This document shows, piece after piece, positions 1-7,423 of a DNA stretch of 64,000 nucleotides. The notes below the pieces were generated by a model, which worked only from the letters and a program-made list of their open reading frames with translations, searched no databases and was not told where the DNA came from. Every line of letters begins with the position of its first letter. The first letter of the stretch is position 1. The position numbers and the translations under genes are program-made. Source of the stretch: Hymenobacter caeli (GTDB taxonomy: Bacteria > Bacteroidota > Bacteroidia > Cytophagales > Hymenobacteraceae). The stretch covers positions 124,001-188,000 of the forward strand of contig NZ_JABSNP010000010.1 of NCBI RefSeq assembly GCF_013294115.1, written 5' to 3'.

Positions 1-1
1 G

Positions 2-58
2 GTGGCGGAGGATGTGGCGCAGGCCGGGGCCCTGCCGCTTGAAAACCGGCGGGCTTAG
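2..58 (+). CDS. 3' end of an unidentified gene (partial)
   Basis: An open frame enters from the left edge and ends at a TAG at 56-58, giving the tail VAEDVAQAGALPLENRRA. Codons end mainly in G or C, as in neighbouring genes. Eighteen residues are too few to assign a family. It could also be chance reading in GC-rich DNA. The 33-bp palindrome that follows (84-158) would suit a terminator for a plus-strand gene ending here, which is the main support. Confidence 0.35.
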   Translation: MAEDVAQAGALPLENRRA

Positions 59-83
59 CGCGGTTTCCAAGCAGACGCGCTTA

Positions 84-158
84 GTTAAAAGTTAAAAAAA
101 CCGAGGGTTAAAATGCTTTTAAACTGCATTTTAACCCTCGGTTTTTTTAACTTTTAAC
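84..158. repeat. Perfect 33-bp inverted repeat, terminator-like
   Basis: The arms at 84-116 and 126-158 are exact reverse complements around a 9-base loop. The outer part is AT-rich with a 7-base rhythm (GTTAAAA, GTTAAAA) and the inner part carries ACCGAGGG/CCCTCGGT. T-rich sequence follows on both strands, so it could end transcription from either side. It belongs with the inverted short-period arrays seen elsewhere in the window. Confidence 0.8.
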
Positions 159-183
159 TCTTTTAAAGCGGTTTTCAGGTTCG

Positions 184-309
184 TGTACGGTCCGGTCCGC
201 CGGCCTTTTCAGCCGGCCGACCGGTTGACCAACCGCCACTTATTTTCCGTAGCGACAATCGGTCGGCCGGCTGAAAAAGCCGGCGGACCGGCAGCAGCCA
301 AACCGTACA
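184..309. repeat. Long imperfect inverted repeat (REP/MITE-like element)
   Basis: The left arm 184-227 and right arm 256-309 begin and end with TGTACGGT/ACCGTACA. They match almost completely except for a 10-base insertion in the right arm. Each arm contains its own small palindrome, GCCGGC around a T- or A-run, so the DNA or RNA can form a branched hairpin. It contains no coding sequence. The size and the terminal inverted repeats resemble non-autonomous palindromic elements. I saw no second copy in the window and no clear target-site duplication. Confidence 0.6.
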
Positions 310-357
310 TCGACCTGAGAACTGCTCTAAAATACGTGCATCGGTGTGAAATGCGCT

Positions 358-1188
358 CTAAAACGGCCGCAGCTGGTCGTAGGCCAGCGCGCGCACGGTG
401 AAGCGGGCGTAGGGCTGCAACTGCCCGTCCACCACCCAGCTGGCCTCCAGCGCGGTGGGGATGCGCACGCCGTGCCGCTCCTGGTAGTGGGCGCAGCGCA
501 CCACCCACGGCAGTAAAGTATCCTCGCCGAAGTAGCGCTGCGTTTCGCACTGCACCAGCTCGTCGGCCTCGTTGAAGCGCACGAGGTAGGCCAGCTCCTC
601 GCCCCGGTAGGTGAACAGCAGGCGGGCCGAATGCGCATCCACCGCCTGCCAGCGGAGCCACTGGCTGGGCAGCAGGGCGGTGGGCAGCAGGATGCTTTCG
701 CTCAGCCAGCGCAGCAGCTCGCCCTGGTCGTAGTGCGGGCCGTGGCCCCGCACGATGGCCAGGGCCCCCAGCAGGCGCACTGTGAGGGCCCCCCGGCCGG
801 CCACGTACTCGTCGCGGGCCGTGAACCAGCGCGTGGTGCCCTGCCAGATGAAGCCCGGCGGGTCGGCCGTCACGTACTGCTCGCCCGTGATGTTCATCCA
901 GTCTTTCTTCAAATCGGTTTTGAACTGGCCGGCGTGGCGCCAGCGCAGGCCGCGCAGGTAGGGCTGGCCCGCGCGCAGCACGTGGCGGAAGTAGCGCTGC
1001 ACCGGCGCGGGCAGCCCGTCCAGCTGCGCCACCCGGAAAACCTGGGGCGAAACATCGGTGGCCCGCGCGAACAGCTGCTCCACGTCGCGGCGCAGCTGGC
1101 GGGCGGCCCGGGCGCGGCCCAGTAGGGCCCCCAGCGCGGGCAAGGCCAGGGCGGCGGCCGCCAGTTGCCAGGCAAGTTTCTGGTTCAT
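358..1188 (-). CDS. DUF6544 family protein
   Basis: This 276-residue protein matches the pattern I know as DUF6544: LPAPVQRYFRHVL near residue 60, a PPGFIWQG segment, an ELLRWLSESILLPTALLPS block and a late VRIPTALEASWVVDGQL segment. The first 20 residues form a hydrophobic stretch that is either a membrane anchor or an uncleaved signal. The function of the family is unknown to me. The start is the ATG at 1188, because the longer frame upstream is Arg/Pro-rich and lacks family similarity. It is followed on its 3' side by the palindromic element at 184-309. Confidence 0.75.
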   Translation of the reverse strand: MNQKLAWQLAAAALALPALGALLGRARAARQLRRDVEQLFARATDVSPQVFRVAQLDGLPAPVQRYFRHVLRAGQPYLRGLRWRHAGQFKTDLKKDWMNITGEQYVTADPPGFIWQGTTRWFTARDEYVAGRGALTVRLLGALAIVRGHGPHYDQGELLRWLSESILLPTALLPSQWLRWQAVDAHSARLLFTYRGEELAYLVRFNEADELVQCETQRYFGEDTLLPWVVRCAHYQERHGVRIPTALEASWVVDGQLQPYARFTVRALAYDQLRPF

Positions 1189-1305
1189 AGTAAAGGTGGT
1201 TGAGGGTAATAAAAGGGCTTTTGCGCGGCGGCTGCGTCCTGGCCAGGGGCCCCACGAAGCACCAAGCCGGAACAGTAAGCCCGTTTTCAAATGGCTAACA
1301 ACCCA

Positions 1306-2772
1306 TTAAGTAGTTATCAGCAAATGGTTGTTCACGTCGCAGGCCCCGCAGGCGTAGGCCTCGCTGGCGGCCAGATGGCGGAGTAGCCACGAGTCTACGG
1401 TGCCGCTGAGCGTGACGCGGCCGGCTTGTACGTGCAGGGCAATCGGCTGGTCGTGGAGCAGCGCCGACCATTGATAGTGTTGGTGCAGGCGCTTTTTTAG
1501 CTGATTATCGGCCTTCTCGCGGGCGGGGCGCGCGAGCGTGCCGGGCATCGCCTCGCCCGTGCCGGGGGCTGCCTGGGCACTGGGGGCCCCCGCCAAGTGC
1601 ACGTGGTTCAGCACCTCTACTACGCCGCTGATGCCGGCGGCTACGTCGGCCGCCCGCTCCCGGTCGAAGTGGGTGGCGGCCCCGCCCGATAGCTGCACCC
1701 GCCCGTTGCCAACCCGCACGCTAATGGGCTGCCGACACACGTACAAGTCGTGTTGCAGGGCGGCCAGCACCTGGGCCTGGATGGCGGCGTCGGGCGCGGG
1801 GTGGGGGCTGCGCACCTTCAGCAAGTTGTGGACCTCCCAGGCGCCCAGCACGTTGCGGGCATCCTCCTCGGCGGCCTGCCGGGCGCGCAGGTTGCTGAGC
1901 GTGCCCAGCAGCGTCACCACTCCGGCGCGCACCTGCACGGTGGGGGGCAGGGGGTCGAGGCGCGGGTCGGCGCGCAGGGCATCGCGGATGGCCTGGGCCA
2001 CGTCGGCATCGGCTTTGGGGGCGAGCCGCTGGCGGCGCAGGGCGGGGTCCTGGGCCCAGTAGGCCACCCGCAAGGCGCTGGCCTCTACGCGGCTGGCCCC
2101 GGCCACGTAGGCCGTGGCCACGGCCTGGTCGTGCGCGGCCGCCGAGCCCACGGTGCCCGTAAAGTACACCACCCCGTCGGTGGTCCGCACGTCCACCCAC
2201 GCGCTTTGCACCCGGATGTCCCAGGCCAGAAACGCCTGGATTTGGGCCGTAATTTCCGCATCGGAGTTGGTGAGCCGGCCGCCGCGCACCACCAGGTGGC
2301 TGTGCAGCTGGCGCAGGCCGGGCACCCCCAGCAGCACCTGGCGCACCAGCTGCGCCTCGGCCCACGACTGCACGGTGCCCTCCACGGTCAGGGCCCCGTT
2401 GCTGGCCCGGCAGTCCACGGCGTAGCCGCCCACGGCCGGGTCCTGGGCCAGGGCCTGCCGCACGCGGCGCAGCAGCTCGCCGTCGGGCACGTCGGGGGTG
2501 CGCACCGCTAGCTCGTTCACCACGCCGCGCACGCCGCGCACGGCCTTGGCCAGGTCGGCGGCCCGCTCCCGCGCCAGCAGGCTGTCGGTGAAGCCGGTCA
2601 GTTCCACGATGCCTTCGCGGCAGGCGGTGGTGATGCGGGCCGCGGCCACGCCCAGCGGCTGGTCAAACAGCCGCGCCACCGCCGTGAGAATGTCGGCATC
2701 GGCCAGGCACGCTTCTTCGGTGGGCAGGGCTAGGGGCAGGTACATGGCAGGGGAGGAGAAAAGCGGGGGCAT
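1306..2772 (-). CDS. Protein with six BON domains
   Basis: Six successive BON-like units can be read at roughly residues 26-92, 97-153, 161-237, 255-321, 328-394 and 420-487. Each has the pattern D..I...V...L, then V.V..G.V.L.G.V, then a helix with R..A, then GV..V.N.L. BON domains are thought to bind phospholipid or membrane surfaces; proteins of this class are often stress-related. No signal peptide is visible, so the protein is probably cytoplasmic, unlike the periplasmic OsmY type. A second ATG lies at 2745 and may be the true start. Tandem dyads at 2829-2862 lie in the upstream region shared with the next gene. Confidence 0.8.
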   Translation of the reverse strand: MPPLFSSPAMYLPLALPTEEACLADADILTAVARLFDQPLGVAAARITTACREGIVELTGFTDSLLARERAADLAKAVRGVRGVVNELAVRTPDVPDGELLRRVRQALAQDPAVGGYAVDCRASNGALTVEGTVQSWAEAQLVRQVLLGVPGLRQLHSHLVVRGGRLTNSDAEITAQIQAFLAWDIRVQSAWVDVRTTDGVVYFTGTVGSAAAHDQAVATAYVAGASRVEASALRVAYWAQDPALRRQRLAPKADADVAQAIRDALRADPRLDPLPPTVQVRAGVVTLLGTLSNLRARQAAEEDARNVLGAWEVHNLLKVRSPHPAPDAAIQAQVLAALQHDLYVCRQPISVRVGNGRVQLSGGAATHFDRERAADVAAGISGVVEVLNHVHLAGAPSAQAAPGTGEAMPGTLARPAREKADNQLKKRLHQHYQWSALLHDQPIALHVQAGRVTLSGTVDSWLLRHLAASEAYACGACDVNNHLLITT

Positions 2773-2828
2773 TGGCCGCCCGCGGGGAGGACGGCCGCAA
2801 AGCTCCGCGCCAGTGCTTTTGGGGGCGC

Positions 2829-2862
2829 TGATAAGTGTCAGCCGGGGCCCTGATTTATGTCA
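2829..2862. promoter_or_regulatory. Tandem dyad operators, TGATnnnTGTCA type
   Basis: Two 12-base sites, TGATAAGTGTCA (2829-2840) and TGATTTATGTCA (2851-2862), approximate the dyad TGACAnnTGTCA. Their centres are 22 bp apart, about two helical turns, so two dimers would sit on the same face of the DNA. They lie in the divergent region between the BON gene and the Lys/Ala-rich gene. The half-site resembles CRP/FNR-family targets. The regulator is not identified. A near-consensus promoter box TGCTTTTG lies just upstream at 2814-2821. Confidence 0.5.
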
Positions 2863-2975
2863 TGTTCGCCCGCGGCCCGGCGCGGCCACCTTTACGGCAC
2901 GCCTTGCCGCCTTTTCGACGGGCTGCCAAGGCGCTGTTTACAAGCTAGTTGCTCATTAGTACTTCCCGCCCGCTC

Positions 2976-3521
2976 ATGAAGCCTGCCCCCGCTTTCCTCC
3001 ACGACCTGCACGTTTCCCAAATCTTCCTGGCCGGCCTCGTGCCGCACCCGCACCCCGGCACCAGCGTGGTTTTGCCGGCCCGCTCGCCCAAATCGGTGGT
3101 GAAAGCGCTGCACCACGTGGCCGACTACCTGCGCAAGGAGCAGAAGGCCGCCCGCAAAGCCGCCCAGCCCCCGGTCAAAGCCGCCAGCCGCGCGCTGGCC
3201 GCCGAGCTTACGGCCACGCTGCAAGCCTACCTGGCCCCCGCCCCCGGCACCGCCGGCAAGCTGCCCAAAGCCCTGGCCAAACCGCTGGCCCGGCTGGCCA
3301 CCAAGCTGGTGAAGCAGCGCCGCAAGCAGGTCGAAAAGGCGTACAAAAAGGCCCTCAAGCACCCCCTGGATGCCACTGCCCCGGCGGCCCCGGCCAAGCC
3401 CGCGCTGCGCCTGCCGCTGGCCGCGGGCCGGGCCGCGCCCCGCAAGCGGCCGGCGGCCAAAACCGTTTCCCCGCTGCCGGCCCCCGGCGCCGACCACGTG
3501 GCGCGCCCGCCCGCCAATTAG
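2976..3521 (+). CDS. Lys/Ala-rich basic protein, unknown function
   Basis: This 181-residue protein is very rich in Ala, Lys, Pro and Arg. It contains the segments VVKALHHVADYLRKEQKAARKAA and LATKLVKQRRKQVEKAYKKALKH in its middle, which look like basic amphipathic helices, and ends in a proline-rich basic tail. There is no signal peptide or membrane segment. I do not recognise a family; nucleic acid or acidic surface binding is only a guess. The ATG at 2976 is preferred over an in-frame TTG at 2949. Its stop is 24 bases before mlaE, so it probably shares the Mla operon transcript. Confidence 0.6.
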   Translation: MKPAPAFLHDLHVSQIFLAGLVPHPHPGTSVVLPARSPKSVVKALHHVADYLRKEQKAARKAAQPPVKAASRALAAELTATLQAYLAPAPGTAGKLPKALAKPLARLATKLVKQRRKQVEKAYKKALKHPLDATAPAAPAKPALRLPLAAGRAAPRKRPAAKTVSPLPAPGADHVARPPAN

Positions 3522-3545
3522 CCCCCGCCGCCTTTTCGCTGCCCC

Positions 3546-4304
3546 ATGTTCAACGGCCCCCTTTTTACTGAATTCCGGGCCATGGCGGGCTTTGCCGGCC
3601 GGTTCCTCCGCGAGGGGTTCCGGCCGCGCTACGAGTGGCTGGAGCTGGCGAACCAATGCTACGCCATTGGGTACCAGTCGCTGCCGCTGGTGGGCATCAC
3701 CAGCTTCATCATGGGCCTGGTGCTCACGCTGCGGCTGCGGCCCACCATGGTGCAGTTCGGGGCCACGTCCTGGATTCCGGTCATGGTCGGGCTCACCATC
3801 ATCCAGGAGCTGGGCCCCATCATCACGGGGCTGATGGTGGCCGGCAAGGTCGGCTCCAGCATCGGGGCCGAGCTGGGCTCGATGCGCGTGAGCGAGCAGA
3901 TCGACGCCATGGAAGTATCGGGCACCAACCCGTTCAAGTACCTGGTGGTCACGCGCATTCTGGCGGCCACGCTCATGGTGCCCATCCTCACGCTGCTGGC
4001 CGATGCCATTGGCCTGGGGGCCTGCTACCTGGGCATCAACCTGCAGGGCGTGACCTCGGTGGCGCTGTTTACCAACAACATTCTGGGCCGCCTCACCTTC
4101 GGCGAAGTGCTGCCGGCGGTGGGGAAAACCTTCTTTTTTGGCTTCGCCATCGGCCTGATTGGCTGCTACAAAGGCTACAACGCCGACAACGGAACCGAGG
4201 GCGTGGGCGCGGCCGCCAACTCGGCCGTGGTGCTCGCCTCGCTGATGATTTTCCTGCTCGACCTGGTGGCGGTCGGCGTCAGCACCGCGTTTGGCTTTAT
4301 CTAA
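3546..4304 (+). CDS. mlaE: MlaE-family ABC transporter permease
   Basis: The 252-residue sequence has the MlaE/YrbE fold: an N-terminal amphipathic helix, then about five membrane helices. Family landmarks include LVGITSFIMGLVLTL, the QELGPIITGLMVAGKVGSSIGAELGSM segment near residue 95-120, MRVSEQIDAMEVSGTNP, and FFFGFAIGLIGCYKGYNADNGTEGVG near the C-terminus. In Gram-negative bacteria this inner-membrane permease works with MlaF and an MCE protein to move phospholipids between membranes. The ATPase gene follows directly and its probable ATG lies 10 bases beyond this stop. Confidence 0.93.
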   Translation: MFNGPLFTEFRAMAGFAGRFLREGFRPRYEWLELANQCYAIGYQSLPLVGITSFIMGLVLTLRLRPTMVQFGATSWIPVMVGLTIIQELGPIITGLMVAGKVGSSIGAELGSMRVSEQIDAMEVSGTNPFKYLVVTRILAATLMVPILTLLADAIGLGACYLGINLQGVTSVALFTNNILGRLTFGEVLPAVGKTFFFGFAIGLIGCYKGYNADNGTEGVGAAANSAVVLASLMIFLLDLVAVGVSTAFGFI

Positions 4305-4314
4305 CCCGCTGCCC

Positions 4315-5100
4315 ATGTCGCCCGCCCTCCCGCCCGCTCCGGCCGCCGCGCTTCCTGCCCCCGCCCCGGGGGCCGAAGTGGTGCTGACGGTGGACAACAT
4401 CAGCAAGTCGTTCGGCGACAACCACGTGCTGAAAGACTTTTCGCTGACGCTGCACCGGGGCGAAAACGTGGTGGTGCTGGGCAAGTCGGGCTCGGGCAAG
4501 TCGGTGCTTATCAAGTGCATCATCGGCCTGCTCACGCCCGATGCCGGCACCATCGCGGTGCTGGGCCAGCCCGTGGCCACCCTCGGCCACGCCGCCCTCG
4601 ACCAGCTGCGGGCCAAGGTGGGCTTCCTCTTCCAAAGCAACGCCCTCTACGACTCGATGACGGTGCGCGAAAACCTGCTGTTTCCGCTGCGCCGGCACTG
4701 GCTGGCCGACCATAAAGGCCAGGAGGACAAGCTCGTGCACGAGGCCCTTGACGACGTGGGCCTGCCCCAAACCATCGACCAGTTGCCCGCCGAGCTGTCG
4801 GGCGGCCAGCGCAAGCGCATCGCGCTGGCCCGCACCCTCATCGTACCCCCCGAAATCATTCTCTACGACGAGCCCACCACCGGCCTTGACCCCGTCACGG
4901 CCCGCGAAATCGACCAGCTCATCCGCCACGTGCAGCAGAAATACCACGCCTCGGCCCTCATCATCTCGCACGACATGAACTGCGTGCGCCTCACCTCCGA
5001 CCGCGTCATCCTGCTGGCCGAGGGCCGCAGCTACGCCGAAGGCACCTACGCCGAGCTGCTGGCCAGCACCGACCCCATCGTCCACGCCTTTTTTGAATGA
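4315..5100 (+). CDS. mlaF: MlaF-family ABC transporter ATP-binding protein
   Basis: This 261-residue ATPase has Walker A GKSGSGKS (56-63), a Q-loop in FLFQSNALYD (about 104-113), the signature LSGGQRKR (161-168), Walker B IILYDEPTTGLD (181-192) and the switch His in IISHDM (219). The FQSNALYDSMTV stretch is typical of MlaF rather than of importers. The first 20 residues are Ala/Pro-rich and not part of the fold. The ATG at 4315 is chosen; an in-frame TTG at 4291 would overlap mlaE. It powers the lipid transporter with the adjacent permease and MCE protein. Confidence 0.93.
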   Translation: MSPALPPAPAAALPAPAPGAEVVLTVDNISKSFGDNHVLKDFSLTLHRGENVVVLGKSGSGKSVLIKCIIGLLTPDAGTIAVLGQPVATLGHAALDQLRAKVGFLFQSNALYDSMTVRENLLFPLRRHWLADHKGQEDKLVHEALDDVGLPQTIDQLPAELSGGQRKRIALARTLIVPPEIILYDEPTTGLDPVTAREIDQLIRHVQQKYHASALIISHDMNCVRLTSDRVILLAEGRSYAEGTYAELLASTDPIVHAFFE

Positions 5101-5113
5101 GTTGGGTCAGCCA

Positions 5114-5138
5114 AACTCATAATTCATAACCCATAACC
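5114..5138. repeat. Short 7-base-period array before mlaD
   Basis: Between mlaF and mlaD the plus strand reads AACTCAT, AATTCAT, AACCCAT, AACC, that is four units with a period of 7. The array ends 6 bases before the ATG of mlaD. No clear inverted partner is present. It resembles the right-hand arms of the larger arrays elsewhere in this window. Confidence 0.6.
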
Positions 5139-5144
5139 AAAAAC

Positions 5145-6110
5145 ATGCCCACTGCCAGTCGTCACATCCGCCTCGTCCTGTTCGTGCTGGCGGGCCTGGC
5201 GTGCCTGGCCGCCACGCTGGTGCTGCTCGGGCAGCGGCAAAACCTGTTCGGCGCTTCGCTGACGGTGCGGGCCGATTTTCGCAACGTGTCGGGCCTGCTC
5301 ACCGGCAACAACGTGCGCCTGGCGGGCATCACCGTGGGCACGGTGAAGGAGATTAGCATCTTGAATGACAGCACGGTGCGCGTGGTGATGCACCTCAACC
5401 GCGACGTGCAGCCCCACGTGCGCAAAAACGCCGTGGCCTCGGTGGGCACCGACGGCCTGGTGGGCAACACCATCGTGAACCTGACCGCCGTGGCCGCGCC
5501 CGCCCCGCTCATTGCCGACGGCGACGTGCTGCGCACCACCACCCCGCTGGCCATCGACGAGATGCTCCAAACCCTCAGCGTATCGAACAAAAACCTGGTC
5601 GGCATCACCCAGGACTTGCACCAGATTACGGGCAAGCTCAACGGCAGCCGGGCGCTTTGGGAGCTGCTCGGCGACCAGCACGTAGCGGCCAACGTGCGCC
5701 AGAGCCTGCGCCACCTGGCCGGCGCCACCGCCACGCTCCAGACTTCCGCCACCGATATCAGCCAGCTCACGCGCGGCATCCGCCAGGGGCGCGGCCCGGC
5801 GGGCTACCTGCTGACGGACAAAGACTTTGCGGGCCAGATGCGCCACGCCACCCGCCAGCTGGCCCGCAGCACCGACACCCTGGCCGGCACCCTGGGCAGC
5901 CTCCAGCGGCAGGTGCAAACCGGCGCCGGCCCCCTGCACACGCTGCTCACCGACACGGCCATGAGCGGGCAGCTGCGCCAAACCCTCGGCCACGTGGAGC
6001 AGGGCACGGCCGGCTTCAACCAAAACATGGAGGCCCTAAAACACAACTTTCTGCTGCGCGGCTACTTCCGCAAGCAGGCCAAGAAGAAGGCCCAGGCCGC
6101 CGGGCAGTAA
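5145..6110 (+). CDS. mlaD: MCE-domain (MlaD-family) lipid transport protein
   Basis: The 321-residue protein starts with one membrane anchor (about 8-28) followed by an MCE/MlaD domain (about 37-115). Its family pattern reads ADFRNVSGLLTGNNVRLAGI and then VGTVKEI, with VASVGTDGLVGNTIV at the end of the domain. A long helical region follows with repeated Leu and Gln, as in MCE proteins that form a periplasmic tunnel. It should be anchored in the inner membrane and reach across the periplasm as substrate-binding part of the Mla transporter. MlaB and MlaC genes are absent here, as is usual for Bacteroidota Mla operons. Confidence 0.9.
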   Translation: MPTASRHIRLVLFVLAGLACLAATLVLLGQRQNLFGASLTVRADFRNVSGLLTGNNVRLAGITVGTVKEISILNDSTVRVVMHLNRDVQPHVRKNAVASVGTDGLVGNTIVNLTAVAAPAPLIADGDVLRTTTPLAIDEMLQTLSVSNKNLVGITQDLHQITGKLNGSRALWELLGDQHVAANVRQSLRHLAGATATLQTSATDISQLTRGIRQGRGPAGYLLTDKDFAGQMRHATRQLARSTDTLAGTLGSLQRQVQTGAGPLHTLLTDTAMSGQLRQTLGHVEQGTAGFNQNMEALKHNFLLRGYFRKQAKKKAQAAGQ

Positions 6111-6302
6111 CCACGGCAAGGAACCCGAGATGAAAACCGGCGGTGGACGGGTGCGGCGGCTCGGGCAGGGCGTTCCAGGACGGGGTTGTGCACTTCCTTT
6201 GCAAACAGGCCAATCAAAACCAGGGGCAGGGGTTGGACCTGCTAACCGGCCAGCCGTGCCCCAACAGCCAGGGCCCCGGCTGGTTTCGGCCGGAGCCCTG
6301 CA

Positions 6303-7298
6303 TTACCGCGCCAATTTCAACACCCTGTCCGCGTTCCCGTAAGCCAATTTTTCCAAATCCGCCGGGGCCATTTGCAGGCCATTGAGGAAGGCTTTGCCGG
6401 GCGCGTTGGGCGCGAACGGGTAGTCGATGGAAAACAGGACGCGGTCGAGGCCGAAGGTGGCCAGGGCGGCCTCCAGCGGCGGCCGGGTGAAGATGCCGCT
6501 GGTGGTGATGTGCACTTGGTCGCGCAGGGTTTGGGACACGGTGCGCGGCAGCTGGGTGACTTTAGGGGCCAGGATTTGGTCGCAGCGGGCCATCATCACG
6601 GGCAGCATCTCGCCCATGTGGCCGATGATGAGTTGCAGGCGCGGGTAGCGCTCCAGCGCGCCGGCGAGCACGAGGCGGAGCACGTGGATGGCCGTTTCGG
6701 CGTGCCAGCCGAAGCCGGCGATGCCCAGGTTGAAGCCCAGCTCGTGGGGCAGATTACTGTAGTAGGCGTCGCGCACCGGGGCGGGCGGAATGCCGGGGTG
6801 CAGGTACAGCGGCACGCCCAGGGCCTCGGCCCGGGCCAGCAGCGGCGCAAACCGCGGGTCGTCGAGGAACAGGCCGTTGGTGGTGCCGTTGACGAGGGCC
6901 CCCACGAAGCCGAGGGTTTCCACGGCGCGGGCCAGCTCGTCGGCCGCGGCTTTGGGGTGGGTGAGGGGCAGGTGGGCGAAGCCGGCAAAGCGGTCGGGGT
7001 GCGCGGCAATGGCCTGCGCCAGGCGGTCGTTGTATTCGCGGGCAAAGGCGGGCGCCTCGGCGGGGGGCAGCAGCTCGGCCCCGGGGCCCGCCACGGACAG
7101 CACCTGCACCGTCACGCCGGCTTCGTCCATCAGCCGCAGCCGCTCGGGCCCAATTTCGGCCAGCTGCGCCGCGTGCTGCTGCTGCGGCGAGTTGGGCGCA
7201 TCGGCCGGCGGCCAGCCCGCCTGCGCCCGCGCAGCGGGGCTGAGGCGGGCCACCATGTCGGGAAAAGAAAAATGTTCTTCGAGGGCAACGACGCGCAT
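6303..7298 (-). CDS. Amidohydrolase-2 family, probable aryl-carboxylate decarboxylase type
   Basis: The 331-residue protein begins MRVVALEEHF. The E-x-H arrangement (E7, H9) replaces the HxH of ordinary amidohydrolases and is typical of the gamma-resorcylate / 2,3-dihydroxybenzoate decarboxylase branch of the ACMSD group. Other metal-site landmarks are LYLHPGIPP, IIGHMGEMLP and FSIDYPF, whose Asp is the usual final ligand. These enzymes remove CO2 from aromatic acids with a divalent metal. The exact substrate is not readable from sequence. The start at 7298 is fixed by the conserved N-terminal strand. It lies downstream of accC on the same strand, but a terminator separates them. Confidence 0.82.
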   Translation of the reverse strand: MRVVALEEHFSFPDMVARLSPAARAQAGWPPADAPNSPQQQHAAQLAEIGPERLRLMDEAGVTVQVLSVAGPGAELLPPAEAPAFAREYNDRLAQAIAAHPDRFAGFAHLPLTHPKAAADELARAVETLGFVGALVNGTTNGLFLDDPRFAPLLARAEALGVPLYLHPGIPPAPVRDAYYSNLPHELGFNLGIAGFGWHAETAIHVLRLVLAGALERYPRLQLIIGHMGEMLPVMMARCDQILAPKVTQLPRTVSQTLRDQVHITTSGIFTRPPLEAALATFGLDRVLFSIDYPFAPNAPGKAFLNGLQMAPADLEKLAYGNADRVLKLAR

Positions 7299-7364
7299 GG
7301 CCAGGAGCAGTTGGTGGATGCAAGGGTTCGTCGGTACAACGTAGGGGCCCGGCGGTGGGTTGAA

Positions 7365-7397
7365 CAAAAAAAGCACGGCTGGAGCAGCCGTGCTTTT
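7365..7397 (-). terminator. Rho-independent terminator after the biotin carboxylase gene
   Basis: The stem AGCACGGCT/AGCCGTGCT (7372-7380 with 7386-7394) has a 5-base loop, and the minus strand then reads a run of seven T (complement of 7365-7371). It ends the transcript of the biotin carboxylase gene, 26 bases or so beyond its stop. Confidence 0.85.
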
Positions 7398-7423
7398 GTG
7401 TTTGCATTGCCCTCACCAATTCC

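Noticed and set aside
2892..4640. 582-codon minus-strand open frame across mlaE and the Lys/Ala-rich gene
   Set aside because: It is antisense to well-recognised mlaE/mlaF sequence, is Gly/Arg/His-rich and has no family features. Long antisense frames are expected at this GC content.
6130..6385. Two small plus-strand ORFs after mlaD
   Set aside because: No family, no promoter and composition of shadow frames; the region overlaps the end of the amidohydrolase gene.
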